50,753 bases of DNA from Acidobacterium sp. (GTDB lineage Bacteria; Acidobacteriota; Terriglobia; Terriglobales; Acidobacteriaceae): positions 1 through 50,753 of the forward strand of contig DAHUYD010000073.1 in the NCBI GenBank assembly GCA_027315385.1. Reading direction: 5' to 3'. The notes under the pieces are model-generated. The model saw only the letters and a list, made by a program, of their open reading frames with translations. It made no database searches and was not told the origin of the DNA. Positions 36,426 to 44,912 of this stretch are shown here, piece by piece. The position numbers and the translations under genes were made by a program. The stretch's first letter is position 1, and each line of letters begins with the position of its first letter.

Positions 36426-38345
36426 ATGCCGTCTCTCAGGCGAAACGCTGCTCTGATTCTGCTCATGATTCTGAGCGCGGGGGCCGCATGGCCGCAGCTT
36501 CAGCCGCAGCAGGCCTGCGCGGCCGCGCCCGCAGGGGGGGCACCCTGCGTATATCAGGCCGATCCTCCGAACTGGTGGACGCAAATGCCCTCTCCCATGG
36601 TGCTGCTTTACGGCAGGAATCTGGGCGGCGCGTACATCCTGGCGACCGGCCGCGGCATCAGCGTCAGCCGAACCCAGTTCTCCGCGAACGGCCACTATGC
36701 CTTTGTCTGGCTGAAGAGCACCGCGGCCGGGCCGCAAACGATTCACATTTCGATCGCGACCTCCGGCGGCAGCACTTCCCTTCCATTTCGCTTCGCAGCC
36801 CGCACCGCGGCAAAGGACAACTTCCAGGGATTCTCCGCGGCCGACGCGATGTACCTCATCATGACCGACCGGTTCGCCGACGGCGATCCGGCCAACGACC
36901 CGCGCACGCCGGAGCGGAGCCTGGCGCGGGGTTGGCATGGCGGCGATTTCCGGGGCGTCCAGCAGCATCTGGATTACCTTCGCCAGCTGGGCGTGACCAC
37001 GGTGTGGCTGACGCCGGTGTATGACAACAGCGGCGAGCACCAGGCATATCACGGCTACAGCGCGAGCAATCTGTACCGGACCGATCCGCATTACGGATCG
37101 GTGACGGACTTGCAGCATCTGGCGGGCGCCCTGCATGCGCGGGGCATGAAGCTGGTGCTGGACACCGTTCCGAATCATGTGGGGGCTGACAACCCCTGGA
37201 TCTTCGACGAGCCGGCGCCGGGGTGGTTCCATGGCACGCGCGACGATCATTTCGAGTCGACCGGCGATTTCACGTCTTTGATGGACCCGCATGCCACCGC
37301 GCAGCAGCGCGCGCAGGTGACGCATGGCTGGTTCGCCAACGCATTGCCCGACCTTAACCAGGAGAATGCTCTGGTCCGGCAATATCTAATTCAGAATGTC
37401 GTCTGGTGGATTCAGACGACGGGCGCCGACGGGCTTCGCTACGACACGTTTTTCTTTGTCGGCCGGCCGTTCTGGCAAAGCCTGAACGGAGAACTGCGCA
37501 GGCTGTACCCGCGGCTCACCACGGTGGGCGAAACGTGGAGCCCTAACCCTGTGCTGACCTCGTACTTTGCCGGCGGAGCGGCGCACGAGGGGATCGACAC
37601 GGGGCTGACCACACCGTTCGACTTCCCGCTGTGCTTCGCGCTGCGGGCGGCGCTCTCGCATCAGGGGCCGGTGGCCGGCGGTCCGGTGGAGCACAACGAT
37701 CTCCGCGCGATCGAGGAAGTCATGAGCGAAGACTGGCTGTACCCGCATCCGCAGGAGCTGGTTGTTTTCTTCGGCAATCACGACATGGAACGCTTCCTCA
37801 GCCAGCCTGGCGTGGGCGTGGCCGATCTGAAACTCGCGTTTGCTCTGGTGGCTACGCTCCGGGGCATGCCGGAGATCTATTCCGGCGACGAGATCGCGAT
37901 GCGCGGCGGCAACGATCCCGACAACCGCCACGATTTCCCCGGAGGCTTTCCCGGCGACGCACAGAATGCGTTCACCGCGGGCGGCCGCACCGCCGAGCAG
38001 GCGGACGTGCATGACTGGGTTGCCACGCTCCTGAACTTCCGCCAGCGTCATCCGGGCCTTTACAACGGAGAGCAGCAGGACGTCTTCAGCGACGCCACAG
38101 CGTTCGCGTATGTGCGGGCCGCGGACGTCAATCGGGGGTGCATGTCCGGCAGCCCGCAGCGTTTTCTGATCGCGGTGAACGATGGCTCTGCGCCGCGCAC
38201 CGTCACGATCCCCACGAGCGCGACAGCACTACAGGGCTGCACGGTGTTTCAGGCGAAGGTGGGCCGGGGGACGGCAACGGCCGCAGCAGGCCAGCTGAGT
38301 CTGAGCCTGCCCGCGAAACAGGCGGTGATCTTTGAAACCAACTAG
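36426..38345 (+). CDS. secreted GH13 alpha-amylase/cyclomaltodextrinase-like enzyme
   Basis: The 639-residue protein has a signal peptide (about 1-24), an N-terminal Ig-like domain typical of cyclomaltodextrinases (about 40-135) and a GH13 barrel from DAMYLIMTDRFADGD onward. The catalytic set is complete: nucleophile Asp340 in GLRYDTFF, acid/base Glu369 in VGETW, and transition-state Asp453 in GNHDMERF. VLDTVPNHVG is the first conserved GH13 region. A C-terminal beta domain follows. It probably cuts cyclic or linear maltodextrins in the periplasm. The next gene begins 16 bases after its stop. Confidence 0.92.
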   Translation: MPSLRRNAALILLMILSAGAAWPQLQPQQACAAAPAGGAPCVYQADPPNWWTQMPSPMVLLYGRNLGGAYILATGRGISVSRTQFSANGHYAFVWLKSTAAGPQTIHISIATSGGSTSLPFRFAARTAAKDNFQGFSAADAMYLIMTDRFADGDPANDPRTPERSLARGWHGGDFRGVQQHLDYLRQLGVTTVWLTPVYDNSGEHQAYHGYSASNLYRTDPHYGSVTDLQHLAGALHARGMKLVLDTVPNHVGADNPWIFDEPAPGWFHGTRDDHFESTGDFTSLMDPHATAQQRAQVTHGWFANALPDLNQENALVRQYLIQNVVWWIQTTGADGLRYDTFFFVGRPFWQSLNGELRRLYPRLTTVGETWSPNPVLTSYFAGGAAHEGIDTGLTTPFDFPLCFALRAALSHQGPVAGGPVEHNDLRAIEEVMSEDWLYPHPQELVVFFGNHDMERFLSQPGVGVADLKLAFALVATLRGMPEIYSGDEIAMRGGNDPDNRHDFPGGFPGDAQNAFTAGGRTAEQADVHDWVATLLNFRQRHPGLYNGEQQDVFSDATAFAYVRAADVNRGCMSGSPQRFLIAVNDGSAPRTVTIPTSATALQGCTVFQAKVGRGTATAAAGQLSLSLPAKQAVIFETN

Positions 38346-38361
38346 CCCCAGGAGCGGATGG

Positions 38362-40134
38362 ATGCGGACGATGGGCCGATTTGCGGGCGCGATTCTCCTG
38401 GCGCTGGTTTGCGCGGGCGGAATTTCCGCGCAGAACCAGCAACAGCCGAATGCCAACTGGTGGAAGAACGGCGTCATCTACGAGATCTACCCGCGCAGTT
38501 TCCAGGATTCCAGCGGCGACGGAATCGGGGACCTGAAGGGGATCGCATCGCGTCTGGACTACCTGCAGAAACTGGGCATCAACGCTATCTGGCTCACGCC
38601 CATTTATCCCTCGCCTCAGGTGGATTTCGGGTACGACATCTCCGACTACGAGAATATCGATCCGCAATACGGCACCCTCGCGGACTTCGATCGGCTTGTC
38701 TCGGAAGCCGGCAAGCGCCACATCGGCATCATCATGGACCTGGTGCTGAACCACACATCCGATCAGCACCCCTGGTTCAAAGAGTCAGAGAGCTCCCGCA
38801 CGAATGCCAAAGCCGACTGGTACATGTGGCGCGATGCGAAGATGGTGAACGGCCATCGCGAGCCGCCCAACAACTGGGAATCGCTTTTCGGGGGTTCCGC
38901 ATGGCAGTGGGACCCGGCGCGCCGCCAGTACTACTACCATCGCTTTTACATTCAGCAGCCCGACCTGAACTGGAACAATCCGCAGGTTCGGAAGGCGATG
39001 TATAACGTCGCGCGCTTCTGGATCCGGCACGGGGTTGCCGGATTCCGGCTCGATGCGATCACTTCGCTTTTCGAGGATCCCCGAGACCGCAACGAACCGT
39101 ATGTTCCCGGCCCGGGCGGTAAGCCGCTGGTGAATGCTTACGGGGACAAGGTCGTCCAGACGATCTATACCGACGATCTGCCTCAGGTCCACAGCGTGAT
39201 CCGCCAACTTCGCCGGGTGGCCGACGAGACGAGTGGACGCAAAGTCGTTCTGATCGGCGAGACCTACCTGGACTCGGTCGCGGATTTGCGTTCCTGGTAC
39301 GGCGCGCACGACGACGAGCTCGATTTGCCGATGGATATGGAGATGGGGTTCATCAACAAGTTCGACGTTCCCGTGTTCCGGCGCCGAATCGACGAAGCGG
39401 AAACCGAGATCGACGGCAACCAGCCGCTGTTCGTCTTCGACAACCACGATAACCCGCGCTGGGACCGCTATCAGGTGGACCTGGCGGGTCAGCCGGTGTT
39501 CGGCTACGGCCCGCATCACGACGATATAGGCCGGGTTCTCTCCACGATCCTGTTCGCCTCGCACGACACGGCGATGATGTACTACGGCGACGAAATCGGC
39601 ATGGTCACCACGCCACCGGCGCGGAAACAGGACGTGCGGGATCCGATCGGCATTCGGGGCTGGCCGAAGGAGAAGGGCCGCGACGGCGAGCGCACGCCCA
39701 TGCAGTGGGACGGCTCGGCCAACGCGGGCTTTGCGCCGGCAGGCGTGAAGACCTGGCTGCCCATTCCGGCGAGCTACACGTCGGTGAACGTGGCAGCGGA
39801 AGAGGGCGAATCGGACTCGATGCTGAGCTGGTACCGGCAATTGATCGCGCTGAAGAAGAACGACGCCGCGATGCACGCGGGCAGCGAGATCATGCTGAAC
39901 TCGACCGACGACCACGTGCTGTCGTGGCTTCGGATCGCGCCGGACGGGGAGGCGGTCGTGGTGGCCTGCAACCTCACTGCGCACCCGCGGACAGTCGGGT
40001 TCCATCTGCACCGGCATGGTGTGCGGGGAGGCGCGCTGCGCACTCTGCTGAAAACGCCTGGCGCGCCCGACGCCAGTGGCGGGGCGAATGTTCAACTGGG
40101 AGCGTACGGAGTCTACATCGGCCGGGTTGAGTAA
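38362..40134 (+). CDS. secreted GH13 alpha-glucosidase
   Basis: The 590-residue protein has a signal peptide (about 1-24, ending GISA) and an oligo-1,6-glucosidase/alpha-glucosidase-type GH13 domain starting WWKNGVIYEIYPRSFQDSSGDGIGD. Catalytic residues are Asp231 in GFRLDAI, Glu300 in IGETYL and Asp363 in FDNHDNPRW; IMDLVLNHTSDQHPWF is the first conserved region. The open frame reaches back to a TTG at 38332 inside the previous gene, but the ATG at 38362 has AGGAG seven bases upstream. It likely releases glucose from oligosaccharides made by its neighbour. Most relatives are cytoplasmic, so export is worth noting. Confidence 0.92.
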   Translation: MRTMGRFAGAILLALVCAGGISAQNQQQPNANWWKNGVIYEIYPRSFQDSSGDGIGDLKGIASRLDYLQKLGINAIWLTPIYPSPQVDFGYDISDYENIDPQYGTLADFDRLVSEAGKRHIGIIMDLVLNHTSDQHPWFKESESSRTNAKADWYMWRDAKMVNGHREPPNNWESLFGGSAWQWDPARRQYYYHRFYIQQPDLNWNNPQVRKAMYNVARFWIRHGVAGFRLDAITSLFEDPRDRNEPYVPGPGGKPLVNAYGDKVVQTIYTDDLPQVHSVIRQLRRVADETSGRKVVLIGETYLDSVADLRSWYGAHDDELDLPMDMEMGFINKFDVPVFRRRIDEAETEIDGNQPLFVFDNHDNPRWDRYQVDLAGQPVFGYGPHHDDIGRVLSTILFASHDTAMMYYGDEIGMVTTPPARKQDVRDPIGIRGWPKEKGRDGERTPMQWDGSANAGFAPAGVKTWLPIPASYTSVNVAAEEGESDSMLSWYRQLIALKKNDAAMHAGSEIMLNSTDDHVLSWLRIAPDGEAVVVACNLTAHPRTVGFHLHRHGVRGGALRTLLKTPGAPDASGGANVQLGAYGVYIGRVE

Positions 40135-40290
40135 CGGGGACGGCGGCCGGCGCGGATATCGTTGGCGGCGACGAAGGTGGTCCCGCGAGTCCTGCAACAA
40201 CCACCACGAGCCCTGACGCCATTGGGCACAGGCACGCCGGACGGCACGGCAGCGGCGAGCAGCACCACCGGTTTAGCCAGCGTCCGGCAG

Positions 40291-40305
40291 GCTCACGGCG
40301 TGAGC
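40291..40305. terminator. hairpin between convergent operons
   Basis: GCTCAC-GGC-GTGAGC is a perfect 6-bp stem with a 3-base loop. It lies between the end of the alpha-glucosidase gene and the end of the PHP phosphatase gene, so it could act on both strands. No U-run is seen. The rest of the 183-base gap holds a loose ggtggt/accacc repeat and no gene. Confidence 0.4.
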
Positions 40306-40317
40306 ACGCCTCCGTTT

Positions 40318-41112
40318 CTATTTCCCAAAGATGCGCGCGAGGAGGCCGCCGTGCCGCTGCCGCGGAGGCTCATACTCGTAGACGCCATCGGGATCGGGCT
40401 GCGGCGGCAGTTTGCGATCCTCGAACGCCGCGCGGGGATTGTCGATGCACAGACGATCGGCAGTTTCCTGTCCGCAGCGCTTCGCAATGGCGGCGTGCGC
40501 CTCGCTCATGCGCGGTGGGCGGCCCTCCAGATTGTGGGCATCGGTGGCGATGAAATTCACCCAGTTTTTCTCGATCAGATTCCAGCTCAGCGCCTGCGCG
40601 CGCCTGCCGAATCGCCCGCTGAGCGAGGCCGCCGTAATCTGGACCAGGCAACCGGTGCGCATCCACTCCGCCATCCGCTCGTGCTCCCGCTGGAGCAGCG
40701 GATTGCGTTCCGGATGGGTAACGATCGGCCGGATTCCCTTCACGGTGAATTCGTAAAATGTGTCGCCGATATTCTGGGGAATCATGAACTCCGCAAATTC
40801 GACCAGCAGATAGCTGCCCTGGTTGATGGTGAACCTGCGGGGATGCTGAAGGGCCTGCTCGATGTTCTCGTAAGAGAGATGGAAGTCGCAGCCGAGGCCC
40901 AGGGTGAGCTTGCCGCCCACGCGCTCGCGGATTGCGGCGAGCCGCTCCTGGTTTTTCTCCGGATTGAATTCGTACACATCGTTGGCGTGCGGAGTGCAGG
41001 CGATATGCGTGATCCCGTCGGCCGCGGCCGCCTCCGCCTGAGCCACGGAACTGTCCAGATCCTTTGGCCCGTCATCCACGCCGAAGAGAAGATGATGATG
41101 GATATCGATCAT
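40318..41112 (-). CDS. PHP-domain tyrosine-protein phosphatase (CpsB/YwqE-like)
   Basis: The 264-residue protein has the PHP metal-site motifs in order: [15 protein letters not shown] at the N-terminus, [23 protein letters not shown] and ATDAHN. These match the CpsB/YwqE family of manganese-dependent phosphatases, which dephosphorylate bacterial tyrosine kinases that control polysaccharide export. No capsule or tyrosine-kinase gene lies in the window. The gene is the last of a four-gene operon, and its ATG overlaps the purQ stop by four bases (ATGA), indicating translational coupling. A histidinol-phosphatase-like role is less likely given the HHH start and DDG motif. Confidence 0.87.
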   Translation of the reverse strand: MIDIHHHLLFGVDDGPKDLDSSVAQAEAAAADGITHIACTPHANDVYEFNPEKNQERLAAIRERVGGKLTLGLGCDFHLSYENIEQALQHPRRFTINQGSYLLVEFAEFMIPQNIGDTFYEFTVKGIRPIVTHPERNPLLQREHERMAEWMRTGCLVQITAASLSGRFGRRAQALSWNLIEKNWVNFIATDAHNLEGRPPRMSEAHAAIAKRCGQETADRLCIDNPRAAFEDRKLPPQPDPDGVYEYEPPRQRHGGLLARIFGK

Positions 41113-41807
41113 GATCGTTGCGCCAGCGCGTCCACCAGCGACGCAAAAATCCTAAACCCATCCGCGGAGCCCAGCAGCGCTTCGCTGGAGCGGTCAGGAT
41201 GGGGCATCATGCCGAGCACGTTGCGCCCCTCGTTCAAAATCCCGGCAATGTTATCGAGTGAGCCGTTGGGATTCGCTTCGCGGGTGGCCTCGCCCGCGGC
41301 CGTGACGTAGCGGAAAGCGACGCGATCGGCGCGGTTCAGCTCCACGAGCGTGTCCGCATCGCAGAAGTAGTTTCCTTCCATGTGACCGATGGGCATCTGG
41401 AGCACCTGGCCGCGGTTGAGATTGCGAGTAAAAGGCGAGTCCGTCGTCTCCGCGCGCAGATACACCTGTTTGCAGATGTACTGCAAGCCCGCATTGCGCA
41501 GCAGCGCGCCTGGCAGCAGACCAGCCTCGCAGAGAATCTGAAAGCCGTTGCAGATGCCCAGCACCAGGCCGCCATCCCCGGCAAATTTCTTCACGGACTG
41601 CATCACCGGCGAGAAGCGGGCAATGGCGCCGGTACGCAAATAATCTCCATAGGCAAAGCCGCCGGGGACGAGAATCGCGTCGCAGTTCTGCAAATCCGGC
41701 GAGTCGTGCCATAAATACACGACCGGCTGACGGGCAATCTCCGCCAGCACATGATGAGTATCCTGATCGCAGTTCGATCCCGGGAAAACGAGTACGCCGA
41801 ATTTCAT
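41109..41807 (-). CDS. purQ: phosphoribosylformylglycinamidine synthase subunit PurQ
   Basis: PurQ is the glutaminase subunit that feeds ammonia to PurL in purine synthesis. The 232-residue class I amidotransferase begins [17 protein letters not shown], has the nucleophile Cys86 in [10 protein letters not shown] and the [12 protein letters not shown] histidine motif near the end. The open frame extends upstream into trmFO to 41921, but the ATG at 41807 is the normal family start. It lies 11 bases after trmFO and overlaps the PHP phosphatase by four bases. purS and purL are not in the window, so the purine genes are dispersed. Confidence 0.96.
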   Translation of the reverse strand: MKFGVLVFPGSNCDQDTHHVLAEIARQPVVYLWHDSPDLQNCDAILVPGGFAYGDYLRTGAIARFSPVMQSVKKFAGDGGLVLGICNGFQILCEAGLLPGALLRNAGLQYICKQVYLRAETTDSPFTRNLNRGQVLQMPIGHMEGNYFCDADTLVELNRADRVAFRYVTAAGEATREANPNGSLDNIAGILNEGRNVLGMMPHPDRSSEALLGSADGFRIFASLVDALAQRS

Positions 41808-41818
41808 AGCTATCCATC

Positions 41819-43201
41819 TCAGGTTAGCAGGTTGACACTCGAAGAATCCGGTTCCTGGACCTCGTGCCGCGCTCCCTGGCGTTCCAGCCACTCCTCCATT
41901 GCCTGGAGGGACCGCTCGCACTGGATGCGGTGCCGCTCGCGCTTATCGCGCACCCGTTTGCGGATTGCTTCGTCGAGCGGTTCCAGCAGATCGAACGTGA
42001 TGTTGGCCGGCTGAAAGCGCTCTGGATCGGCCTCCGTAATGTACCGCACCAGCGACCCCAGCGCCGTGCCGCGCGGAACCGGCTCGGGCCTGCCGCCCTG
42101 CGCCAGCATTGCCGCATAGATCCCCGCGAGCATGCCGGTGGCGATGGATTCCGTGTAACCCTCCACGCCCGAGATTTGTCCGGCAAAGAAGATGCCGGGA
42201 TGCTGCCGCATGTTGAGCAACGGAGTGAGCAGGCGCGGCGCATTGATGTAGGTGTTGCGGTGGATCTGCCCGTAGCGGAGGAACTTCGCCTGCTCGAGGC
42301 CGGGAATCATCCGGAAAATATGCGCCTGCTGGCCAAACCTGAGGTGGTTCTGGAAGCCGACCATGTTATACGAGTCGGCCCGCAGATTCTCGCAGCGCAG
42401 CTGCACCACCGCCCAGGGTATCTTCCCGGTGCGCGGGTCGCGCAGCCCCACCGGCTTCATGGGCCCAAAGCGCAGCGTGTCTCGTCCGCGACGGGCCAGT
42501 TCCTCAATCGGCAGGCAGCCCTCGAAATACTCGAGCTTCTCCCACTCCTTCGGCTCGACGCTCTCAGCCGCGAGCAGGGCATCCAGGAACGCTTCGTACT
42601 CGGCCTGGCTCATGGGGCAGTTGATGTAATCGGCGGATCCTTTGTCGTAGCGGGCCGCGAGGTAGACGCGTTCGCGATCGATCGAGTCCGCCTCGACGAT
42701 GGGGCTGATGGAGTCGTAAAACGCCAGGTGGCCGGCGCCGGTGAGCCGCGCAATCTCCTGCGAAAGCGCGCTGGAGGTCAGCGGCCCCGAGGCGATAATC
42801 GTGAGGCGATCCGAGGGATCGAGCCGAGTGACCTCCTCGCGGTGAACATGGATCTTCGGCTCCGCGGCGATCCTGCCGCCAATCTGGCGGGAAAACTCCA
42901 CGCGATCCACGGCCAGGGCGTGCCCCGCCGGAACCGCGGTGGCATCCGCACAGGCGAGCAGGGGGGATCCGGCGCGGCGCATCTCCTGCTTCAGCAGCCA
43001 GGGCGCGGTGTCCCGGCTCTCCGACTTCAGCGAATTCGAGCAGACCAGCTCGCCGAAATCCGCAGTCTGGTGCGCGGGGGTCTGCCGCGCCGGGCGCATT
43101 TCATACAAATGGACCTCGACGCCCATACGCGCGGCCACCAGAGCCGCCTCCGGCCCGGCCAGGCCTCCGCCGATCACGCGAATTGCGCGGGCCGCCGTCA
43201 T
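41819..43201 (-). CDS. trmFO: folate-dependent tRNA (uracil-54-C5)-methyltransferase TrmFO
   Basis: TrmFO makes ribothymidine at position 54 of tRNA using methylenetetrahydrofolate and FADH2. The 460-residue protein has the FAD-binding [21 protein letters not shown] at the start, [24 protein letters not shown], the [12 protein letters not shown] signature and [16 protein letters not shown] near the end. Length fits the family. Its ATG overlaps the stop of the GNAT gene by four bases, and purQ follows closely, so it belongs to a tightly coupled operon. Confidence 0.96.
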   Translation of the reverse strand: MTAARAIRVIGGGLAGPEAALVAARMGVEVHLYEMRPARQTPAHQTADFGELVCSNSLKSESRDTAPWLLKQEMRRAGSPLLACADATAVPAGHALAVDRVEFSRQIGGRIAAEPKIHVHREEVTRLDPSDRLTIIASGPLTSSALSQEIARLTGAGHLAFYDSISPIVEADSIDRERVYLAARYDKGSADYINCPMSQAEYEAFLDALLAAESVEPKEWEKLEYFEGCLPIEELARRGRDTLRFGPMKPVGLRDPRTGKIPWAVVQLRCENLRADSYNMVGFQNHLRFGQQAHIFRMIPGLEQAKFLRYGQIHRNTYINAPRLLTPLLNMRQHPGIFFAGQISGVEGYTESIATGMLAGIYAAMLAQGGRPEPVPRGTALGSLVRYITEADPERFQPANITFDLLEPLDEAIRKRVRDKRERHRIQCERSLQAMEEWLERQGARHEVQEPDSSSVNLLT

Positions 43202-43683
43202 GCCTGGCCCGCCACCGCGGCCAGAGCTTCATCGGCCAGGCGCATCCGCTTCCAGGCGTCCATCGTTTGGGCGCCCAGCGACTGGTAGAACGCAATGGAC
43301 GGCGCGTTCCAGTCGAGCACGTGCCAGTAGAGCAGCCTGCACCCGCGGTCTACCGACAGCGCCGCTACCTGCGCCAGCAGCGCCTTGCCGATGCCGCGCC
43401 CGCGAAACTTCGGGCGGACAAACAGGTCCTCGAGGTGCATGGACCGCCCGCGCCAGGTTGAATAGACCGGGAAAAACAGCGCAAACCCGGCCGGCTCGCC
43501 GTCCTCTTCGGCGATGAGGCACTCGAAATAAGCGCTTTCTCCCGGCGCCGGAAACCCATCCTGGAGCAGCTCGGCCTCGCTTACCCTGACTGCGTCCGGC
43601 TCGCGCTCGTACTCCGCCAACTCGCGGACAAAGGCAAGAATCTGTGGCACATCGGCAGCGGTGGCAGGGCGAATGGTGGCCAT
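43198..43683 (-). CDS. GNAT-family N-acetyltransferase
   Basis: The 161-residue GNAT protein starts ATIRPATAADVPQILAFVRELAEYE, resembling diamine/spermidine acetyltransferase-like members. It has LEDLFVRPKFRGRGIGKALLAQVA, the acetyl-CoA pyrophosphate loop, and ends with NAPSIAFYQSLGAQTMDAWKRMRL. The acceptor is unknown; small amines or amino groups are likely. It is the first gene of the operon with trmFO. A -10-like TATAAT lies only eight bases before the ATG and no ribosome site is present, suggesting a leaderless transcript. Confidence 0.9.
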   Translation of the reverse strand: MATIRPATAADVPQILAFVRELAEYEREPDAVRVSEAELLQDGFPAPGESAYFECLIAEEDGEPAGFALFFPVYSTWRGRSMHLEDLFVRPKFRGRGIGKALLAQVAALSVDRGCRLLYWHVLDWNAPSIAFYQSLGAQTMDAWKRMRLADEALAAVAGQA

Positions 43684-43691
43684 AGATTCCC

Positions 43692-43697
43692 ATTATA
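43692..43697 (-). promoter_or_regulatory. -10 box of the GNAT-trmFO-purQ operon
   Basis: A perfect TATAAT on the minus strand ends eight bases before the GNAT start codon. No good -35 box is found at 16-18 bases. Transcription would begin within one or two bases of the ATG, leaving no room for a ribosome site. Confidence 0.5.
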
Positions 43698-43863
43698 GAA
43701 ACCCGGTGCGGCGATGCCTCCGGACAGCTGAGATTGGCGGGATGGGGCAATCGCCGAGGTACGGCCCTGCAATTTCGCCACAGTTTTGTCAGATTCGGGC
43801 TTCCTTTTTTGGCAAATTGGCGTCATTATGGGTGAATTCCGGCCCTCCGGCGCGGAGGCGCTC

Positions 43864-44640
43864 ATGATTCGCTGCCTGATCGAAGCAGCGCGGCTCGGCT
43901 TAGTCGCGGTGATGGCCGCCCCGGCGGTGATCTCTGCCCACGGCGCTGGTCCGCAGATGTCCCCCGTCACGACTCCGGCTGCCGGCATCGCTCTGTCGCC
44001 GGAGAGCCTGGGCGACCTGGCTCTGGCGCGCCAGCAGTACATTCAGGCCATCGCCGACTACGACCAGATTCCGCGCAAATCGGCAGCAGTCTGGAACAAG
44101 ATCGGGATCGCGTACCATCATCTCTTCGCCTATAAAGTTGCGCGGCGCGACTACGAGCGCGCGCTGCACATGCGCGCCAATTTTCCTCAGGCGCTGAATA
44201 ATATCGGTGCAGTCTATTACGCGACGAGGAAATACGGCAAGGCCATCAAGTACTACCGGAGATCTCTCCACCTGGATCCGAACGATGCCTCGGTTTATGC
44301 CAATCTCGGAGTAGCCTATTTTGCGCAGGGCAAAGTTACCCTGGGAGTGGAGGCGATTCGCGCCGGGTTCGATCTGGACCCCAACATTTTTTCCGCGGAC
44401 GCTCCCCAACTGGTGAGTTCCCCGCTGCCCGCCCACGATCGCGCCGAGCAGGATTTCTGCCTGGCGCGCCTCTTCGCCCAGGCGGGCAACTTCCGCCAGG
44501 CCATTGGCTTTCTGCGCCGCGCGCTCAATGAGGGGTTCAGCGACCGGAAGAAGCTTCTGCACGACAACACGCTGGCGTCATTACGCGCCACGCCGGAGTT
44601 TGCGCAGCTGATGAACGAGCAGAAGCTGAACAAGCATTGA
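43864..44640 (+). CDS. secreted TPR protein
   Basis: The 258-residue protein has a signal peptide (about 1-26, ending ISAHG) and about four tetratricopeptide repeats (about 55-170), for example AVWNKIGIAYHHLFAYKVARRDYERALHM and ASVYANLGVAYFAQGKVTLGVEAIRAGF. A C-terminal helical part follows. The ATG at 43864 is chosen because GGAGG lies five bases upstream; the frame is open back to 43786. It diverges from the GNAT operon. It is probably a periplasmic scaffold; no partner is evident. Confidence 0.82.
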   Translation: MIRCLIEAARLGLVAVMAAPAVISAHGAGPQMSPVTTPAAGIALSPESLGDLALARQQYIQAIADYDQIPRKSAAVWNKIGIAYHHLFAYKVARRDYERALHMRANFPQALNNIGAVYYATRKYGKAIKYYRRSLHLDPNDASVYANLGVAYFAQGKVTLGVEAIRAGFDLDPNIFSADAPQLVSSPLPAHDRAEQDFCLARLFAQAGNFRQAIGFLRRALNEGFSDRKKLLHDNTLASLRATPEFAQLMNEQKLNKH

Positions 44641-44912
44641 TTCAACTGCGACCAGCGGCTCGGACAGTACGCCGGCCCGTCTTCCAGACAACCTTCGCCG
44701 GCTAATTGTCCACTAATGGGAGACAGGCTCAGGGGCGGACACAAAAATGCCCCGGCATGGTGAACTTTTGCTGAACGCAATTTGCTGAATAGGGTCCGCA
44801 AGCGATTGCGACCGCAGCGGCGTCTGAACGCTTGTTACCTCGCCGGCGCAACGGAACAGCGCGCCCGCACCTTCCTGAAAACAATCCGCGCGATACCTGT
44901 AAAGCCATTCCC
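44641..44912. other. leader region of the Ig-like lipoprotein gene
   Basis: This 272-base stretch has no convincing gene. It holds a hairpin GGGGC-N12-GCCCC (44732-44753), two direct copies of TTGCTGAA (44768-44775 and 44782-44789) and a CAAGCG/CGCTTG inverted repeat around 44800-44835. These may be promoter or leader elements of the downstream gene. No clear -35/-10 pair stands out. Confidence 0.4.
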
